A stretch of DNA of 52,635 nt, taken from NCBI GenBank assembly GCA_035533215.1, contig DATLUG010000033.1, positions 1 through 52,635 on the forward strand, in the 5' to 3' direction. The DNA comes from DAHUZL01 sp035533215 (lineage in GTDB: Bacteria; Chloroflexota; Dormibacteria; Aeolococcales; Bog-877). Every line of letters starts with the position of its first letter. Positions within the stretch are counted from its first letter, which is position 1. The notes beneath the pieces were generated by a model, which did not search any database, was not told the origin of the DNA, and worked only from the letters and a program-made list of their open reading frames with translations. Below are positions 50,599 to 52,635 of this stretch, one piece after another. The translations under genes and the position numbers were made by a program.

Positions 50599-51438
50599 GT
50601 GGCCGCGGTCGGGTCCGGCAGTGCGGTGGTGGCCGTGCGCCGGCTGCGGCGGGGCGGCTGGCATGTCAACCACCTCCTCACCGTCGACGACCGCCGCGGC
50701 CGCCGCCATCGGCTCGTGCTCCGACGGTGGGCGCGGCCCGGCTGGGAGCGGGACGATCCCGACTACACCGCCGAGCGCGAGGTCCGGGTGCTCCGCCTCC
50801 TCGCGGCGAGCGCGGTGCCGGCCCCGGTGGTGGTCGCCGCCGATACGACCGGCGATCGCTGCGGCGTGCCGGCGCTGCTGCTGACCCGCCTGGCGGGGGG
50901 CCCGCCGGTCTCCCTCGACCACGATCGGCTCGGCCAGCTCGCCCATGCGCTGGCCCTGATCCATGCGATCGACGGCCTCGCGACGGTCCCGCCCTACCGC
51001 CTGTACGCGCCCGCCGCCGGGCGTGACCGACCCGACTGGCTCCGCCCCGCCCCGCTCTGGAAGCGCGCCATCGCGGCGGTCCCGGTCCCGCTGCCCACCG
51101 CCGCGCCCCGCCTGCTCCACCGCGACTACCACCCGGAGAACACCCTGTGGTCGCGCGGCCGCCTCACCGGGATCGTCGACTGGACCCAGGCCTCGGTGGG
51201 ACCGGCGGGGCTGGACGTCGCCCACATGCGCTGGAACCTCGTGGTCGGGTTCGGGGTCCGCCCCGCCCACCGCTTCCTCCGCGCCTACCGGGCCGCCGCC
51301 GGCACCGCCCTCCCCGACCAGGCCGTCTGGGACCTCGTCAGCGTGCTGGACCTGGTGTGCACCGCGGGGCCGCTGCCCCGAGCCGACGTGCGCCGGCTGA
51401 CGGCGCACGTCGGCGGGATCCTGCGTCAGCTCGGGTAG
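50599..51438 (+). CDS. Aminoglycoside phosphotransferase (APH) family kinase
   Basis: A 279-residue protein-kinase-like phosphotransferase. The catalytic loop LLHRDYHPENTLW near residues 172-184 contains HxDx4N, and GIVDWTQASVGPAGLDVAHMRW follows with the metal-binding Asp. LVLRRW near 36 holds a basic residue in the ATP site. The GTG at 50599 is the only usual start near the expected N-terminus; the frame is open upstream to overlap the amidohydrolase stop, but without a standard start codon. APH proteins phosphorylate antibiotics, choline, homoserine or sugars; the substrate is unknown. With the Eis-like acetyltransferase it may form a drug- or amine-modification group. Confidence 0.82.
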   Translation: MAAVGSGSAVVAVRRLRRGGWHVNHLLTVDDRRGRRHRLVLRRWARPGWERDDPDYTAEREVRVLRLLAASAVPAPVVVAADTTGDRCGVPALLLTRLAGGPPVSLDHDRLGQLAHALALIHAIDGLATVPPYRLYAPAAGRDRPDWLRPAPLWKRAIAAVPVPLPTAAPRLLHRDYHPENTLWSRGRLTGIVDWTQASVGPAGLDVAHMRWNLVVGFGVRPAHRFLRAYRAAAGTALPDQAVWDLVSVLDLVCTAGPLPRADVRRLTAHVGGILRQLG

Positions 51439-51480
51439 GGAGCGGCGACGGCCTGGTGTCGGACGCAGGCTCCGAGGGCG

Positions 51481-51518
51481 ACCGGGGGGCCGCCCGTCAC
51501 CGGTCGGGCGCCCCCGGT
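51481..51518 (+). terminator. Strong terminator hairpin after the APH gene
   Basis: ACCGGGGG (51481-51488) and CGCCCG (51491-51496) pair with CGGGCG (51505-51510) and CCCCCGGT (51511-51518), giving a 14-bp stem with a 2-nt bulge and an 8-nt loop. It lies 42 bp after the APH stop and before the permease gene. Confidence 0.55.
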
Positions 51519-51571
51519 CCCCCCGGCTGGCACTGGGATGATGACCGGATGGCTCCTCCGGCAGGCGCCCG

Positions 51572-52635
51572 GTGACGGTGCTGGCGGCGCTGGGGCACGC
51601 GCTGGCCATCGCCGGCGCGATGACCTGGGAGATCCTCTGGGCGCTGATCCTGGGATTCGCGCTCTCGGGGGTGGTCCAGGCGGTCGTCCGCAGGTCCACC
51701 GTGATCCGCCTGCTCGGCGACGACTCGCCCCGGGCGCTCGCCGCCGCCGCCGCCCTGGGGGCGGCCAGCTCCTCCTGCTCCTACGCGGCGGTGGCGCTGG
51801 CCCGCTCGCTGGTGCGCAAGGGGGCGGGGTTCACCGCCGCCATGGTCTTCGAGATCGCCAGCACCAACCTGGTCGTCGAGCTGGCGGTGATCCTGGCGCT
51901 GCTGGTCGGCTGGCAGTTCACGCTGGCGGAGTTCGTGGGCGGCCCCATCATGATCATCCTGGTCGCGGTCTGCTTCCGCTCGCTCGCCCGCGGGCGCCTG
52001 ATCGCCGATGCCCGCCAGCAGGCGGAGCGTGGCCTGGCCGGCTCGATGGAGGGGCATGCGGCGATGGACATGTCGGTGTCGACGCCCGGGAGTGCCTGGT
52101 CGCGACTGCGCTCCCAGCAGGGATTCACCGCCGTCTCGCACGTGTTCGTGATGGAGTGGGCGGCGGTGGTCCGCGACATCGTCGGCGGCCTGCTGATCGC
52201 CGGTGCCCTGGCCGCCTGGGTCCCGACCAGCTTCTGGCGGCACCTGTTCCTGTCGGGCCATTCGCTCGGGGCCGACGTCTGGGGCCCGATCGTCGGCCCG
52301 GCGCTCTCGTTGGCCGCCTTCGTCTGCAGCATCGGCAATGTGCCCCTGGCGGCGGTGCTCTGGAACGGCGGCCTCAGCTTCGGGGGAGTGGTGTCGTTCG
52401 TCTTCGCCGACCTGATCATCGTGCCGATCCTGCTCATCTACCGCCGCTACTACGGCCTTCGCATGGCGGCCTTCATCTTCGCCAGCTTCTATCTGACCAT
52501 GACCCTGGCGGGCTACGTCGTGGAGCTTGTCTTCGGCAGCCTCGGATTGGTGCCCACGACCCGCGGCGCCCAGGTGCTGGCCCCCTCGATCTCGCTCGAC
52601 TACACCACCTGGCTGAATGTGATCTTCATCGCGCT
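51572..52635 (+). CDS. COG0701 (YraQ/ArsP-like) membrane permease, 3' end missing
   Basis: A membrane protein of at least 354 residues, cut by the window edge. It has two homologous halves with hydrophobic helices: LGAASSSCSYAAVALARSLVRKG near 50-72 then EIASTNLVVEL, and later AAFVCSIGNVPLAAVLWNGG near 248-267 then SFVFADLIIVPILLIYRRYYG. The Cys and Gly/Ser-rich turns recall ArsP and YraQ permeases that export organoarsenicals or unknown small molecules. A His/Met-rich loop (EGHAAMDMSVS) near 166-176 could bind metal. The GTG start overlaps the stop of an 8-codon frame (51549-51575), which may be incidental. Confidence 0.82.
   Translation, partial: MTVLAALGHALAIAGAMTWEILWALILGFALSGVVQAVVRRSTVIRLLGDDSPRALAAAAALGAASSSCSYAAVALARSLVRKGAGFTAAMVFEIASTNLVVELAVILALLVGWQFTLAEFVGGPIMIILVAVCFRSLARGRLIADARQQAERGLAGSMEGHAAMDMSVSTPGSAWSRLRSQQGFTAVSHVFVMEWAAVVRDIVGGLLIAGALAAWVPTSFWRHLFLSGHSLGADVWGPIVGPALSLAAFVCSIGNVPLAAVLWNGGLSFGGVVSFVFADLIIVPILLIYRRYYGLRMAAFIFASFYLTMTLAGYVVELVFGSLGLVPTTRGAQVLAPSISLDYTTWLNVIFIA

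Overview
This 52.6 kb window comes from a very GC-rich chromosome (roughly 70% or more by eye) with dense operons, many 4-bp ATGA/GTGA overlaps and frequent GTG starts. Several families are typical of high-GC Gram-positives: an SCO1664-type kinase, an Eis-type acetyltransferase, a luciferase-like flavin oxidoreductase and an AccDA fusion. Several genes also appear to be transcribed leaderless (a TANNNT -10 box, 6-8 nt, then the start codon). A soil-type Actinomycetota or a neighbouring high-GC lineage (Dormibacterota/Chloroflexota) fits; no rRNA or intact tRNA is present to decide. No phage, complete IS element or CRISPR array was seen.

Layout. 46-4939 (minus): a branched-chain amino acid type ABC uptake operon livK-livH-livM-livG-livF. 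5084-8775 (plus, divergent): a FadR-type GntR regulator, a fused acetyl-CoA carboxylase carboxyltransferase (AccDA) and a CaiB-type CoA transferase. A TGGTCNGACCA operator lies between the two divergent promoters and probably couples them. 8809-11679 (minus): a GlcD/YdiJ-type FAD plus Fe-S oxidoreductase. 11951-13126: a secreted three-repeat protein. 13389-15377: a membrane PAS-GGDEF diguanylate cyclase. 15451-17311: phosphohexomutase and cupin. 17312-17723: an intergenic region with a cluster of DnaA-box-like sites. 17724-22775: aminotransferase, aldehyde dehydrogenase, acyl-CoA dehydrogenase and an alpha/beta hydrolase with a Cys nucleophile. 22964-26724: tandem arylsulfotransferase-family proteins. 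26721-27335: 2'-5' RNA ligase/CPDase.

28638-38808 is the most coherent accessory locus. Divergent from a LysR regulator (27483-28421) lie an orphan solute-binding lipoprotein, a CE4/PuuE-like hydrolase, two SDRs, a luciferase-like oxidoreductase, hydantoinase/oxoprolinase subunits A and B, and a third SDR, mostly with 4-bp overlaps. It looks like a catabolic pathway for an imported cyclic amide, imide or lactam-like compound; the substrate is unknown.

From 38809 coding density drops. There are gene-poor stretches (38.8-41.0, 43.0-43.6 and 44.8-46.3 kb), an ArsR/MFS efflux cassette with a clear operator, and a second MFS exporter. The right end carries an SCO1664-family kinase divergent from a serine-recombinase-fold protein that has lost its catalytic residues, then an Eis-like acetyltransferase, an amidohydrolase, an APH-type kinase and a COG0701 permease cut by the window edge.

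Regulatory signals recur: leaderless promoters at several genes, and three copies of a CTGAGA-N5-CTGAGA direct repeat (11-bp period), two of them placed exactly 21 bp upstream of a TACSGT -10 box. The second pattern resembles the regulon of an OmpR-type response regulator that is not encoded here.
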